A DNA stretch of 64,000 bases from Hydractinia symbiolongicarpus (GCF_029227915.1 NC_079882.1:10354001-10418000), one strand, 5' to 3'; counted from the stretch's first letter, positions 11,549-23,548 are shown. The notes: a model not told the origin generated them from the letters alone. Numbers and translations are program-made.

Positions 11549-14500
11549 TTAGGTTTTTAAATTTCCATTTTCATCTTCTTTCACTGACATTGATGTTACT
11601 TCTTCTTCGTCGTCTTCAAGAAAACACAGTAAATTATCATCATCGAAGGTGGGGAAATAATACCTTAAAAGAAAAAAATACTTGAAAAAAATTTCTTTCC
11701 TTCGTGAACAGGTTAAATTACAAATTGTTTTTTACAGGTCTCTTCGACTTATATTTAGAACTTAAAACATACCCTGGTTGATCCCACAAACTTTGATCAT
11801 CTGGTAAGCCGTAGTGACTTTCTTTTAACATGTGTGACTCTAAACTCTTTTTTGCATTCCATGTTTCTGAACATTTCGGACATTTCTGCAAATACACCTA
11901 AAAAATTGTTCTATTATAATTTAAAGGCAAATGGAAACTAGTCAATTCCAGTTCATGAATTTTTAAAAAACTCAAACCAATACCTGCTTTCTTATGTAGT
12001 TGACAATTTTTACTTGATGGTAAAAAGATAGACCTAAAGAAAATAAGGAAAACAATATAAAAACAAATAACAAACAAGAACTAACGCTGGGAAAAACTTT
12101 CACAAAATCATACCAAGTTTTCTTTTAATATCTTGTAGGTTAAAATTATGAATTTCCTAAAAAAAAAAATTTGAGTTTAGTAGAGTCGAGCAGAAAACAT
12201 AAAAATATAAGAACAACATAATAAAACGGTATCTTTATAACTAGGAGTATAAGGCTAAATGTTAACCACAAAAAATTTGAATATTTACATGAATTGTTAG
12301 AAAAAATGTATCAATACCTACTTTCATGTGATTGAGAACTTCATTCACATCTGGATGACTTTTTGAACAAAATAAACAAAGGGTTAATATTTTATTTTCT
12401 TCGGTCCAGTCTTCCCATTCTCTAAACATCACAGGTATATTTGCAAATATTTTTCACAGCACAGGGCGAATGGTCTACTTAGTTTCAACAATTGTTGTAC
12501 AAAAATACAGAACAGATAGTCCTTAAGAGTCCATCAAATATCATAAGTATTAGCCTAGTTATACTGTATGAGAAATGATACCCTAGGTTTTCAGTTTAAC
12601 ATGAAAAAACTTACTTTTCTCTATCTTCTTCAGTTTCTTCTTCCAGATCTTCATTCTCATACTCTGGTTCAGCCTGTACTTCTTTCCAATCTTTACCTGG
12701 TTCCTAAAACAATTATAACTTGATAAAAGTTTTTATCCTTGGTTGAAATCCCTGATCACTACTCAAGCAAACGATCTTCCGTTCATTCATTCATTCATTC
12801 AATCATTCATTCATTCATTCATTCATTCATTCATTCATTCATTCATGCATTCATTTATTTATTCACACCACAATGTTTCAGGTTTATAAACCTGTAACAA
12901 CGCAACAACTTACCAAATAATTGATCAAATAATATTTATCGTACTCCTTATTCTCTGGATTAATTCTTTTATGTCCCTTTTTCCTCATATGATCTTTCAG
13001 TATATTCCAATCTTTGAATTGTTTTTCACAAAACAAGCAAGTAAAACTAAAAACCCAATGGATGCAATTAGTAAAAGCTAATAATATACCATGTTCCAAC
13101 CAAACACAACATTCTTATGGAAGAAGAATAAACTAAATTACCTGTCTAATTTACTTTTTATAAGATCAATAAACTCTGCAGCATGCACTACACATTAAAA
13201 AAAAGATAAATAAGCATAACCTTGAAGCACGATTCATATTAAAAAGACACAAACTGATATACCTATATTGTCAGGGTTTCCAACATTGAAGTTGTGATCT
13301 TTTGCCATGTGTTTAAAGATACTGGCTCTACAAACAAAGTTTTTCCTCAAAAAATTATTTTTTAGACAACTTATTATTCACAATGGCATTGTTGGCAAAA
13401 AGCTTTCTTATGAATAGTATTTCAAAAGAAAACTTTAAAACATAATGCCTGGTCATGACATAAGCACAGAAGTCCTTGTTATATGACAGGTTCATTATTA
13501 TACATTCACTTGTTTGTATACAAAAGATTTTTCACAATTGTTAAATATCACTCTAAAAAATACACCCTCTTTTGGTGAAGATACTGTACAACAGATGTTC
13601 ATCAATTTAATAAAACACTAAATGGAGCACCTGAAAAATTATTTATCATTCATTGCACAAAAAAAGAATGTAAGAGACTTTAGGGTGGATTTTTACTTAA
13701 GGATGGAATGGATCAGATCGGAAAATTATGATATTTAGAATCTGACTGGTTAATAAAATTTCCACTCGAACCTGTTTCAATCTGAACTGAAATTTTAAAT
13801 CCTTTTGGAATGGAAAAAAATATGAAAAACAAATAATTGTTTTAATCTTCTCCATATTGTTTTCAAGTGTAAATTTAATGAACATACCTGTTTTGGTGAA
13901 ACATCACTTTACAAAAAAGACAACGTTTCGAAAAATCAAGATCAACACGCTCCGCCTGCTGCTCATCAAGTACTTTCATCTAAAGCAGGGAACAATAAAA
14001 AGACTTGTACTTCTACTGGACTAAATTCCTAAACAAAAAGCAAGATTGTATAGCTTCAAAAACAACTCACTATTTTTTGTGTATTTAACTTATTTCGAAG
14101 TTTAAAATCTTCAGGAAGGAAATCTGTCAGCAGAAAGTATTTTTCTTGTGGTGCTAATTCAATAAAAACAAACAATAAAATAAATATATAACACATGCAT
14201 GTTTTTTAGGGGAATATTTTTATAGAAAACCAAGGCTTAGCGCTAAATTTTAAAGGAAACCCAACAGAACTTAAAGGTTTAAGTAACTACTGTTTTTAAC
14301 TTTAAAAAGAAACTAAGAGAGTTTAAAGTTTAAACAGAATTTTGAGGTTACAAATTTTTCAGATTTCCTGAGAAGTTTGTTGTCCTATTGGTGCAAACTT
14401 ACCTTTATCTTCTGGTGCAGTATTTGTATTGATGACGACACAGTATTCTGTTAAATCTGATGTATCTGAAAATTTTTGTTTCCAATACTTCATGTAACTA

Positions 14501-15120
14501 AACCAATAAACAATGACTGCATTATAAATTTAGGACCATGTTCTAATCTAGGCATTTATAAATGTGCTTTTTTATTATGCTTTTTTAGATTTAAAAAGCA
14601 ACCTCTTGGCAGTGATTCAAAATGGGTGAATAAATGTTACCATAGCCTCAGCTCAACCCAAGCCATGTGAGGGAAATTGGGGAGATGGCACACTATGTGG
14701 GCCGTTGGATGCTGCACAGAGATGTGTAATTGGGTAATCCACTTGTATTGTAAAGTACTTTCTACACGAAAAAGTATCCAGGGTAAAAGCTCAAGAATTG
14801 AATAACAAGTGTTTAGTGGTTAATCAAATAGGGTAACTTTGATATGTAGCCCTTAATATGTAAAATTGTTTATGCAGTTAAAACAAACACTAAAATATAT
14901 TCAACTTACGTGGTAAAATTTGCAATTTTATCCACATCAGCGATAACAAGTTTATGTTGTGTCAAAAGATGAGCAAGCGCAGGACTTTTTTTTCCATTCT
15001 CACAAACAGGAAACAGTTCGTCACATAACAAACATGGTAGAACATCTTCTTGGGGATCACTTTGATTATCTTCTATTGTAATGCTGCTTATTGATACTGG
15101 TTGGAAAACACCTTTACTTT
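11549..15120 (-). CDS. ZNF277: ZNF277-like C2H2 zinc-finger protein
   Basis: Nuclear zinc-finger protein of the ZNF277 family; a chromatin or transcription role is known for the vertebrate protein. Thirteen exons in transcript order: 15120-14910, 14497-14403, 14153-14071, 13979-13888, 13327-13263, 13187-13142, 13046-12914, 12703-12615, 12421-12322, 12156-12114, 12033-11984, 11897-11773, 11663-11549. About 415 residues are visible, against roughly 450 in human. Seen in order: LPCLLCDELFPVCENGKKSP with LLTQHKLVIADVDKIANF; KRCLFCKVMFHQN with HMAKDHNFNV; FTCLFCEKQFKDWNILKDHM with GHKRINP; an acidic linker; LCLFCSKSHPDVNEVLNHM with HNFNLQDIKRKLG; KCPKCSETWNAKKSLESHML; and an acidic tail ending LKT. 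The first coding exon with the ATG lies upstream of 15120 and was not found. Introns are short (about 80-560 bases), as in the RhoGEF gene. Confidence 0.9.
12782..12850. repeat. ATTC microsatellite
   Basis: About seventeen ATTC tetramers with a few variant units, inside a ZNF277 intron. Plain simple-sequence repeat. Confidence 0.9.
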
Positions 15121-16677
15121 CTAAAAGTATCGTCACAAAAAAATATTTTTATTAAATATTTAGATAACAAGAAAGCTTACATATCTATGAACTGGATAAA
15201 AATGTAAGTACCTTCTCATCTAAAAAAATTTTTAAACAGGTCTAGCTGTGAAAATATATCTCACAAAGGTATAGAAACCAGCACAAGATATATCTGAGGC
15301 ACTAGTGCAGTATGAGGTGCTGGACTCTTTTATATGCGATCATTTATAATCAAGACCTGAGTAGAGTCTAGGTCTTTTTCAGCTCCCTTGCAACTTATAA
15401 GATCAGGCCTATAGATAAAAACCATCCCTGCTGTGCAAGGGCTCTACTGGACATAGTTAATTGCTAAGGTAAGCCCAATATACATTAACCACAAGTGCTG
15501 AAGGATTGTACTACTGTTACCACAATTAACACGAGAAAAACTTTAGCTCCATTTATTTAAAAAAAGATTTGCCTGAACCATAGTTGGTGGTTATATTAAG
15601 AACATAAAGACAATTTCTGGCTTCAAAAACATTTTATATATAAATATAAGTGTATAAATCCTGTTTTCATGCAAGTAGTTTAAAGTGTTAATACTAACTT
15701 GTTTTTGTTTTTTGGCACTTTTTTATGCGATCCAAGTAAAAACGGGAAAATATGTTAAGTAACTTTTATGAGCTTTTAGAAACTTCAAACAGAATGCAAA
15801 AATTCGCTCTGGAACAAAAGTAATTAAATTTTAAGCAAATAGTGGCATTTTTAACAAATTTCAAGCTTCAAATGACGTCACAGAAAATGTGCTGACATAA
15901 ACAAAAATTTATTGCTGCCATTTTGTTCCTTTTATAACGAACTATAAGTGTGCCAAATTTGATTTAATTTGAACAACCCTATGAGAAGTTATTAAGGGGG
16001 GGGGGGGGGGGGGGGGAAGATTCCGCCTCCGTCATAGTATGTTCAAAAACCCCGGACCAAATAGGGTTAAGACAAAATAATATTTTTTGTTGTTGCTTAA
16101 ATATTTTTGGCAGTCAGCGGATGTTGACCAGGCATTATTAAAAGCCCTGAGGTGTGACAACAAATAGGTTTATCATGTTTAGAAACATAACCAAGGTCCT
16201 TTTGTTTCCTCAAAACATTATTTTTTAATTTTATCACTTTCAAATCTATACATGGAGGAGACAGTTTACTTTTTTGTATCAAAAAATTGATTTTAGTGAT
16301 ATTAAAAAATCTTTAAAATGCTGTAGCGATGTTTTTTTGCATACCATCTATTACATTTTACAAAACTACAGAAGCTTTGCATAGCAGAGTGCTACTGTGT
16401 TTTGAAACAAACTTGTTTATCCAAAAGCTTTTTTTAATGTCTTAAAAATAAACTATTCTCTAGATATTACATTCCAAAAACAAAAGTCTGGGTGAAAGGA
16501 GTGGTCCCATGAAATTTTCAAATTTTTTTTTATTTTTTCTTTGGATTATCCACTATTCAATTAGTACAGTTTTTATTATTTTTTCGAAAATTTGTTAATT
16601 GATCTTTTAATCAATGCCCGCTCGTCTTTTTATTCAGAACCTTTTGCTGTGACGTCATATTTGACGATGTTAGTTTC

Positions 16678-16713
<36 letters not shown>

Positions 16714-16904
16714 AAAAGCTTGATACTCAGATCACATATATATACACAGACACAGCGAAGAAGAATTAGAGTATGATATTATTGAAAAAAAAAATTGGAG
16801 AACATGAGCTTTCGACATGCACTAAATAAGATGATAATAATAACATTGAAACACAAAAAGAAACCATATTTTTAGTAAAAACATTAGGAAAGTTTTTGTG
16901 TTGG
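15121..16904. other. Intergenic DNA with a poly-G run and GA repeat
   Basis: Probably contains the missing first ZNF277 exon and its promoter. Visible structures are a run of about 21 G near 15997-16017, a GA dinucleotide run near 16683-16708, and TGACGTCA octamers near 15875 and 16651. No other gene was recognised. Confidence 0.5.
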
Positions 16905-17320
16905 GAGAAACGAATGGTGCAAGGGCGATAACTGCAAGACTGAAACTAGGGAGATTGATTGTCTTTGTTGCATGGAAGTGGATGCATTAACAGACAAACA
17001 ATTCCAAGGTATATGTGCTTAAACATATTTTTTTAAATATGATTAGGCTTATATCTGTTTGTTTTTTTCAGGAATAAAATGTACAACTGAGAATGAGGAT
17101 TTCAAGCAACTTTGTCTCATAAAAGTTACCTTATAGAACGTTTTAATAAGCTTACACAAGACAAGAGGTGAATTTCTGCAAGCCATGCCAACAAACAAAT
17201 CTTTTCGGTATGCTGCTTACAAGCAATTCATTTGGTTCGTTTTCTAACGACTTGGATTGGTTTTTCCTGAAGAGGGTGATGTCTGTGTCCTTTACTCGAA
17301 AGAATAAACAAAAAAAATAT
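16905..17320 (+). pseudogene. P2X7 intracellular-domain-like zinc-binding fragment (broken)
   Basis: The frame from about 16905 reads NEWCKGDNCKTETREIDCLC, resembling the cysteine-rich core of the domain at the C-terminus of P2X7 receptors, which in cnidarians also occurs in many stand-alone or repeat-borne proteins. An intron-like gap (GTATATG after 17009, TTTTTTTCAG before 17072) leads to a second block. That block matches the later part of the same domain (KSFRYAAYKQFIWFVF) but carries in-frame stops, one after KVTL and one after FVF. The usual spacing of the first cysteine pair is also altered. I read it as a dead copy. Confidence 0.55.
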
Positions 17321-19739
17321 AATACATAATATGTGATTATAATTATAGAGAAGAAAATTAAAAAAAATATTTCTTATTATGAAATTGCGATCTTGGATTC
17401 TCTAGAATATCATTCAATTTGCTGAATTGTCTTAACACACAAAAAATTCATTCGCCAACTATGACGTCACGGCTATTTAAATAGGATTGTAAAAAAGGGC
17501 AAAATAAGAGAAAAAAAGAACTAAAAAAAGTTTTTTATAATAATAAATAAAACATTTCTGATAAAATAAGATGAAATTATTTTTTGATTTTTCGTGGGAC
17601 CAATCCTCCAAGAAATAGCGTTTTCAAAAAAGATTGAAACAAATCAAAAACAGTTGCTACACAAAAGCTTTTGTTTTACAAACATATTGTGCATTAAATC
17701 TCTCATCACTTTCTTTTCTACATAAACAATTGAAAGTTTAAGCAATTTTTTTTAAAATTTGTAAAAAAACCTCAGTTTACATTGTCTGCATATGTGGGAC
17801 TATGTGGGAAATTTCCTTTCTTTATTATTTTGCTCCTGTATCTTAGGGGTGTCTGTGTTGCAACAAAAAATGTTTGGAATTTTGTATTCCTGTTTTAAAC
17901 ACCTATCTGCCACGGTACAAGTTATTTTTCATGGTTATTGAAAAATACAATGATGTGACAATGGAAGCTGTCATAACTTTGAAACACCATTTTGCATGTT
18001 TCCTTTGTCTTACTTGGCCCAGATAATAATCTTTTTGCCCTTCTACAAAGCATGTGTCAGTAAAAGGTTGCATAATCTCGCCAAAAGCGCCATATACGTG
18101 AGGGCGTCTGCAGACGTTTTTTTAGAGGGTTTCAAGGTTTTCGTCTGTAACCGCCCGGAAAAGTGTGGGCCCGTCCAAAACCACTGAAAATGCACACATG
18201 CAAGCTTATTGTTTTCATTTAAATTGTGTCGAGAATGAGGAAGGTGCTATTTTGTTGTTGTACTCTCAGTTTATTATTTGTAAAATATTATTAGTTATTT
18301 ATCGAATAAATGATATAAAAAACTGTTCTTTTCAGAACTCTTCCACTACCACTGCTCAGACATTACATACAAGAATAAATTATAATGGAGCTAAATGAAT
18401 ATTTAGCTCATGTTAATTGTGTTGACTTCAGTAAACATTTTAGCTGGCCTCAAATAAGGTCTAAAAACAAAGCACTTTTAATCCAGTAAACAGGTAGCCA
18501 TGTTGGATTGTATCTGCTTAGAGTATTGTCTCAGTTGCCCCAATGTCAACATTCCTTGCTTTGCCTCCATTAATAAAACAAGTCAATAAATACAGACATA
18601 CGAGTCAGTCTAATTTTAGCCCTAAAGAATAAGGTTGTTGGAGACTAAAGCTCCTTAGATTATAAGCTCAAACCCACCCTCCCATTCTGTGGCACCGTCT
18701 CCAATTTTACTTGAACCAATGTCTATTTTCTTTTATGTGATGCCAAACTGGATGAAACTTGCCAAATACGATTGCCTTCTGATAACTAGTCACACAGTTT
18801 TATTGTATAGCCATTTGGCTACAAGAGTTGTGAAGGTTTTTCTCCAGCAGTGGGAGCAAAGGTTCATCCAATTCCCACTAGCGCTTTTGCTGTTGGGGGA
18901 TGTCAGGCTTCTTATTTCAGCCATAAAAACTAGGCCAAATGTGTGTGAAAGCCTTAATAACTTGATATTATTATCACTTATTATCATTACGGTGAGGCAC
19001 ACCCTTTTATGAATCCTGATATTATTATTATGTTGTAACACACGCTGGATGTTGTTTCAGGTTGATTCGGGTTTCTCCAGACGAAATTTTAGGGTTTTTT
19101 AAAACACTGTAAGTTGGTCGACAGCTCCATGGTTTTTGCAGCATTTCTGGCCAGTCGGCACCCTCGTGTATCAGTACAGCACTTTATACCAATTGGGTAT
19201 ATGTTGTGGTAAGTGTTAGTGAAGGAGAGTTGTGCAAAAAAAGAAAGCATGAGATTATACCCATTGTTCACTTCAGTTAATGTTAAGAAAATGCAAGCAA
19301 GAAGAGTGCATACTGGCAATCAAAATCAAGAAACATCCATATCACGCCTTACTAGCTAGGTTAACTTTTACCTTCGTTTTTGCATTTTACTTCTCCGTCC
19401 GCCATTTTTGTTTCTTTTCCATGTGACTATCAAAACCATAAAACCAGTGAGAACGATGTCCTCCCACACAGGCATAACAGCTTCTTATTTCTGATGTTAC
19501 GTAGTATCAAAAAAGCCATGGGAACGAAATTATATCATTAAAATATATCATCATCCCTCCCCTTGTAAGAGGCAAGGAAGGGTTTTAAACTTGTTAGAGA
19601 CCGGGCGTTTTAGAGCTCCTTGTAGTGTATCATCAAGATGTTTAAACTCTCTTTAAACCTAGTAAGTATAGGGATGCCTTATAACCAGTTTTTTCCAAAA
19701 ACCACGGTCAAACTCTCATAAAAAATATCATACAGAATT
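17321..19739. other. Intergenic DNA without recognisable genes
   Basis: AT-rich DNA with overlapping short frames on both strands at 18689-19041 that resemble nothing I know. It ends where composition becomes richer in GC at the virus-like block. The exact left border of that block could not be fixed. Confidence 0.45.
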
Positions 19740-19746
19740 TTGCTTG

Positions 19747-19880
19747 TGACGTCACAGCTGATCATCCAATACAAGTCCCTATTATGGGGCTGCGCACATC
19801 AAAGTAAAGTCCCTACTATGCTGTGCTTAGACATGCATATCAAATCATACAACAATGAGTAAAAACAGTTTGTGACGTCA
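19747..19880. promoter_or_regulatory. Two GTGACGTCAC (ATF/CREB-type) palindromes
   Basis: Perfect ten-base palindromes GTGACGTCAC lie at about 19747-19756 and 19871-19880, about 124 bases apart, just before the first virus-like gene. TGACGTCA is the consensus CREB/ATF site. Whether they belong to the element's end or to flanking host DNA is unknown. Confidence 0.4.
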
Positions 19881-20187
19881 CACCCCATGACACAAAATGC
19901 CGCTGACCATCAGCAAATATCCCAATCATTCAACGCATGCACAAAACCGACAGTGCTTAGTCATGCGCAAGTTGAGTAAGGGAAATTCCCCTACTCAAAA
20001 AAAAAAAAAAATCAACCGTCAATCAAAATTCGAGGCCATAGAAAACATAGTAGCTATAATCTTTTTAACCGGCATTGGTCTCTTCCTACCACTATTCCTA
20101 CCTTAGTACAAGAATCAGAGAAGGAGAAGGAGAACGAACGAAGAAATCAAGACCTGGAGGATCATCGTCTTTGTAACTGTAAATAAA

Positions 20188-20942
20188 TGGAAGAACAATG
20201 TAAGGACTGTGAACGGGTACTCGATGAGTATGACAGGTGTAGCTGTGGACGAAGGTTTGTGGTGAAAGCTAAAATGCTGTGCTGGTAGCTACTGTTACCA
20301 GGACTATATCATCTATAATGGGGGTAGTTTTGTATGCAATCCTCGAGCCATGCTTTAAATTCTCAATTAAGGAGGATGCTAAAATTTGAAGAAGAAATTG
20401 TCAACCCTAAAATTTTCTACAACTTGGCTACTACTTTCACAGACATCAATGATATCAACGTAGATTATCTGACAGTGTCGGATGTTATCCCTGCCAATGG
20501 AGGTAAGGATCAACGGTTCACCGTAGGGTACCATACGCAAGACCTCGTAGTTGCTTTGAGGGTAAAAACACCTAAAATCTGGTCCCTGCATGTGGTCACC
20601 CAGTACAATGCTAATGCTGTACCAGCTATAAGTCTTGATTTAGAAGCGTACCCTGATTGGATTGCTAAGTATCGCCAAATCTGGAACAAGATCGAGGAGT
20701 TGATCTCTCAGAAAGTGACGACCGAGCCTATGAAAATAGAGCGTTACATCAACGCCAAGCTTAAGTACTACAAGGACGTGATCACGACTAAATTCCACGG
20801 TATGCAAGTAGCCTACGATGAACCCTGCCAAGTCAGTGCCATCCTCGCACTATCATCGGTGTATGTGAAAGGTAAAACCACTACCCCCAAGTACGTGTTG
20901 TGGAATGTCGGTACAAGAACTTCAAAAAAGAATGGTTGCTAA
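20188..20942 (+). pseudogene. Element ORF a: zinc-ribbon start plus unknown domain, frameshifted
   Basis: An ATG at 20188 opens a short frame with a CKDC...CSCGRR cysteine pattern that stops at a TAG near 20287. A second frame then runs 20334-20942 (about 200 residues) with a balanced, protein-like composition (for example FYNLATTFTDINDINVDYL). Together they look like one gene split by a frameshift and stop. I do not recognise the family. It is the leftmost gene of the virus-like block and ends just before a hairpin that separates it from the convergent gene at 21025. Confidence 0.55.
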
Positions 20943-20957
20943 GTGGTTAAAAAACCA

Positions 20958-20993
20958 TATATTTTATAGGCCCTACAAGGCCTATAAAATATA
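20958..20993. terminator. Hairpin between convergent genes
   Basis: Perfect 15-base arms with six unpaired bases (CTACAA) between them; the core of the stem is ATATTTTATAGGCC pairing with its complement. It lies between the plus-strand gene ending at 20942 and the minus-strand gene ending at 21025, where a transcription end signal for both would be expected. Confidence 0.6.
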
Positions 20994-21024
20994 CCAAATT
21001 AGGGTTTGTAAGCAGGTAGAGACT

Positions 21025-21675
21025 CTAACTAGCACTTGCATACTGCACAGATGCTAGTTTTTTTAAGATGTCATTTCTACCCTCTTTTCGGCTTTTTGCA
21101 ACTAGCTGAGAACGCTCCTGTTCATTGATTGAGTTGACAATACGGTTAAACCGCTGTCTCATCTGTTCCTTTACCAGTATATACTTATGCTTCTCTTGGA
21201 TAATGGTAGTGAATTCATAGTAGCTGATAACCCCGTTTTCTACAGCCTTTGATATAAGATCAATAATAGAGTTCAATTTAGGCTCCGCCAATAGTTTTAT
21301 ATTCCCATGCTTTTTGGATTTCACACCAAGCCTTTTTCCAGCATTCCTCTGACCTGCCTGTCCAACTCCCATGGCAATCATAATCCCACCTATGGCAATA
21401 CAGACCGGAACACAAAGACCCGAGGCCATGGCCCCAATTCCAACGCCCGAAGTTACTATAGTAATACCCAGCAGTCCGTGGTCACAGTATCGTACCCAGG
21501 TCCCGTGCATTTTGAACTTTTTTGCGAGTTTGTCCCGCTCTTTAATCTCATCTTGCAGATACTTTTCAATCTCGTCAATCTTGTCAAGTCCTAATTTTTG
21601 AGTTTTATCCTGCATGTCCGCGCTTTCCACAGGCGCACTTGGTAAATTTGGATACAGCTTGGTTATATCGCTCAT
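21025..21675 (-). CDS. Element ORF b: small protein with a glycine-rich membrane segment
   Basis: Intact 216-residue frame. Residues 1-60 are charged and helical (coiled-coil-like KIDEIEKYLQDEIKERDKL). Residues about 68-105 form a long hydrophobic glycine- and alanine-rich region able to make one hairpin or two membrane passes (GLLGITIVTSGVGIGAMASG and following). The C-terminal half is charged with QEKHKYILVKEQMRQRFNRI. I recall similar proteins beside Polinton genes in cnidarians and suspect a virion membrane or membrane-active protein, but the function is unknown. It is one of the few unbroken genes in the block. Confidence 0.7.
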   Translation of the reverse strand: MSDITKLYPNLPSAPVESADMQDKTQKLGLDKIDEIEKYLQDEIKERDKLAKKFKMHGTWVRYCDHGLLGITIVTSGVGIGAMASGLCVPVCIAIGGIMIAMGVGQAGQRNAGKRLGVKSKKHGNIKLLAEPKLNSIIDLISKAVENGVISYYEFTTIIQEKHKYILVKEQMRQRFNRIVNSINEQERSQLVAKSRKEGRNDILKKLASVQYASAS

Positions 21676-21788
21676 TTATCATTCAATGAGCAAATGCATC
21701 GTTATTGCAGTGAACAAAACATTTTTGTTGTGGTGAAATTCGTCTGTTAGCTAAACTCGAGGCGATCCGTAGAGCCCTTCAAAGGCAT

Positions 21789-22349
21789 TTAAATTGGCGT
21801 ATCAAAAATCCAGGTCAACATGTCCCCCCAAGCATTCAACCTTTTGGTGGGAAGCAACGCGAGAATTTTAGACTTTTTACCATCTAGCAGGGCATCACAT
21901 TCATCTAACTGAGGGCAAACAAGTCGTAGTCTAATATAAACGTCGGTCCTGTAGTATGCATCGTAGTCACCGCTCGTGTAGTATTGTTTACTAGGATCGT
22001 AGGGTAGCTCCAAGAGCTCTTGCAGTTGTCGATGAATTACCACTGTGTACCCCTCGCTGACACGGAGCCTGCGCAGTCAATTTTTCAGGACAAACAGCCT
22101 AATCTTGTCCTCTGCCTGACTATTGACGATAATCGCCAAATCCTCGATTTTGTACAGACCGTTTATGATCTCGATCCGAATAACCCTCTGATCAGAACCC
22201 ACATTACGGATGACGAATTCATTATTACTATAAAGGTTCAGCCACACGGGCCAGATACTAATAGATTTTAATGCAATTCTCGTGTCCTGTCCCAGGTAGT
22301 CCTCAAATATCGTAGGTTTTTCAATGTCGGTGATTAAGAGTTGCTTCAT
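21789..22349 (-). pseudogene. Element ORF c: putative minor virion protein, one interruption
   Basis: The preferred ATG is at 22349 (MKQLLITDIEKPTIFEDYL). The first frame stops at 22077 and the same sequence continues after the stop to 21789, giving about 187 residues in two pieces. Beta-rich segments such as LNLYSNNEFVIRN followed by NGLYKIEDLAIIVN resemble a short protein I have seen next to capsid genes of Polinton-like elements, but no named domain can be given. Its start codon is 20 bases from that of the divergent gene at 22370. Confidence 0.5.
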
Positions 22350-22369
22350 CCCTTTCTTAGAAGAAAAGG
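22350..22369. promoter_or_regulatory. 20-base symmetrical spacer between divergent start codons
   Basis: The sequence CCCTTTCTTAGAAGAAAAGG separates the ATG of the minus-strand gene (22349) from the ATG of the plus-strand gene (22370). Its two nine-base halves are inverted copies with one mismatch. It may be part of a compact bidirectional promoter. Confidence 0.4.
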
Positions 22370-23253
22370 ATGAACATGTACTCATACAACGCCAAGGCAA
22401 AGTACAGGTCCAACAGAGGAGAAGGGTCTTTTGCTAACAAGAACCTGGAGCATCAAGACCCGTATGTATCGACGGAATCATATATTTCCGTGGTATTCCT
22501 TGAGTTTACCAAATATGCCATCAAAATCCCCACAAATTTTTTGAATGACCCTGTCAGAGTAAGGTGGACAGGACAAGCCTTAGACTACTGGAATATCCAG
22601 ATTAATTTCGCAACGCATTGCGCAACTACGGCATTAGGCATCTCCGCTAAGCACATAACAGGCTCCGTACCCTTTGTATTACCACATGCGGCGCTTCCTG
22701 GCAAGAATGAAGGTACCCATGTCATTTGACGATGGGTTTGCCTAGTACAAAAATCCCTACTCAACATCTGGATACGCACAAGTCTGTCACGAATACGGTG
22801 CAGATCCTAATAGTCTGTACAAATTCAAGGCTGTCATGTCGTCACTCACCAACAGTTCATGGTGGCATGCCGGCAAGTCGAGGCCTAACGTCGGAAGGTC
22901 TGACCAAGCTGAGTGAAAGTATTCGCGTCTACGTGGTCTTGTTGCTTGGGTCGCAAGCAGGAGCCAAGGCATCCTTACTCGGGTCTGGTGCGGACAACTA
23001 CACAGCAAGGCAAATCTTGTTGCAAAAATTTGAAGCCATAGTACAACGTCAGGAGAATGTAGGGCATGACATAAGTCAATTTCCGAAGGTGCTCCAACAT
23101 GCCCAAACTCCGGTGAATTTTGCCGTCATGCCCAGCGTGTTCATGTTGCCTTCTGATATGACGCTGCGTATAGGTAAAATTGAGGGGTATAATAACAACA
23201 TTTTGATCGCACCTGCTAACGTAAGTGTTGAGGTTCAGGTTGACCGTGAATAA
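22370..23253 (+). pseudogene. Element ORF d: conserved-looking virion-type protein, frameshifted
   Basis: Begins at ATG 22370 (MNMYSYNAKAKYRSNRGEGS). The first frame ends near 22729 and coding character resumes in other frames, the last running through to the stop at 23251-23253. The C-terminal part (QENVGHDISQFPKVL, VFMLPSDMTLRIGKIEGYNN) looks like a protein I associate with cnidarian Polinton-like elements; no enzymatic motif is visible. At least two frameshifts are needed to follow it, so this copy is dead. The next gene starts only two bases after its stop. Confidence 0.5.
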
Positions 23254-23254
23254 C

Positions 23255-23548
23255 ATGCCTATTGTCAAGCATACAGAGAGAGTCATCAAACCACCTCTTA
23301 GACATACTACACCTCCCAAGCATACTACACCTCCTAGGCATACTATACCTCCTATACAGGCTATACCACCTGCACCACTTAAGCATACTACACCTCCTAA
23401 GCATACCATACCTCCTAAGCATGCTACGCCTCCTATACATACTACATTCCCTGAACAAACCCTACAGGAGGAACAACATGAGGATACCAAAACAGTGTTG
23501 ATCACGGTAGGGGTAGGGCTTATCATTGCATACATCTGGCTTCAGTAA
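23255..23548 (+). CDS. Element ORF e: proline-histidine repeat protein with C-terminal membrane anchor
   Basis: A frame of about 97 residues starting at ATG 23255. The middle (about residues 15-70) is a tandem repeat on the pattern (K/R)HTTPP, with units such as LRHTTPPKHTTPPRHT. The C-terminus is a single hydrophobic segment (TVLITVGVGLIIAYIWL), so the protein would be tail-anchored. The upstream gene's stop is one base before this ATG, and the convergent coiled-coil gene ends 13 bases beyond. Such a stalk-plus-anchor layout would suit a virion surface or fibre-like protein; that is inference only. Confidence 0.6.
   Translation: MPIVKHTERVIKPPLRHTTPPKHTTPPRHTIPPIQAIPPAPLKHTTPPKHTIPPKHATPPIHTTFPEQTLQEEQHEDTKTVLITVGVGLIIAYIWLQ

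Noticed and set aside
15121-15136. Translation start of ZNF277 just upstream of 15120
   Set aside because: The upstream codons would need a GTG start and lie behind a clear TTTTAG splice acceptor, so an upstream first exon is more likely.
18689-19041. Overlapping frames on both strands of 80-107 codons
   Set aside because: No domain, signal or conserved motif recognised; both strands open equally, as expected by chance.
22975-23535. Minus-strand frame rich in cysteine and glycine (repeats of CLGGVVCLGG type)
   Set aside because: It is the antisense of the proline-histidine repeat gene at 23255; the periodic look is inherited from that repeat.
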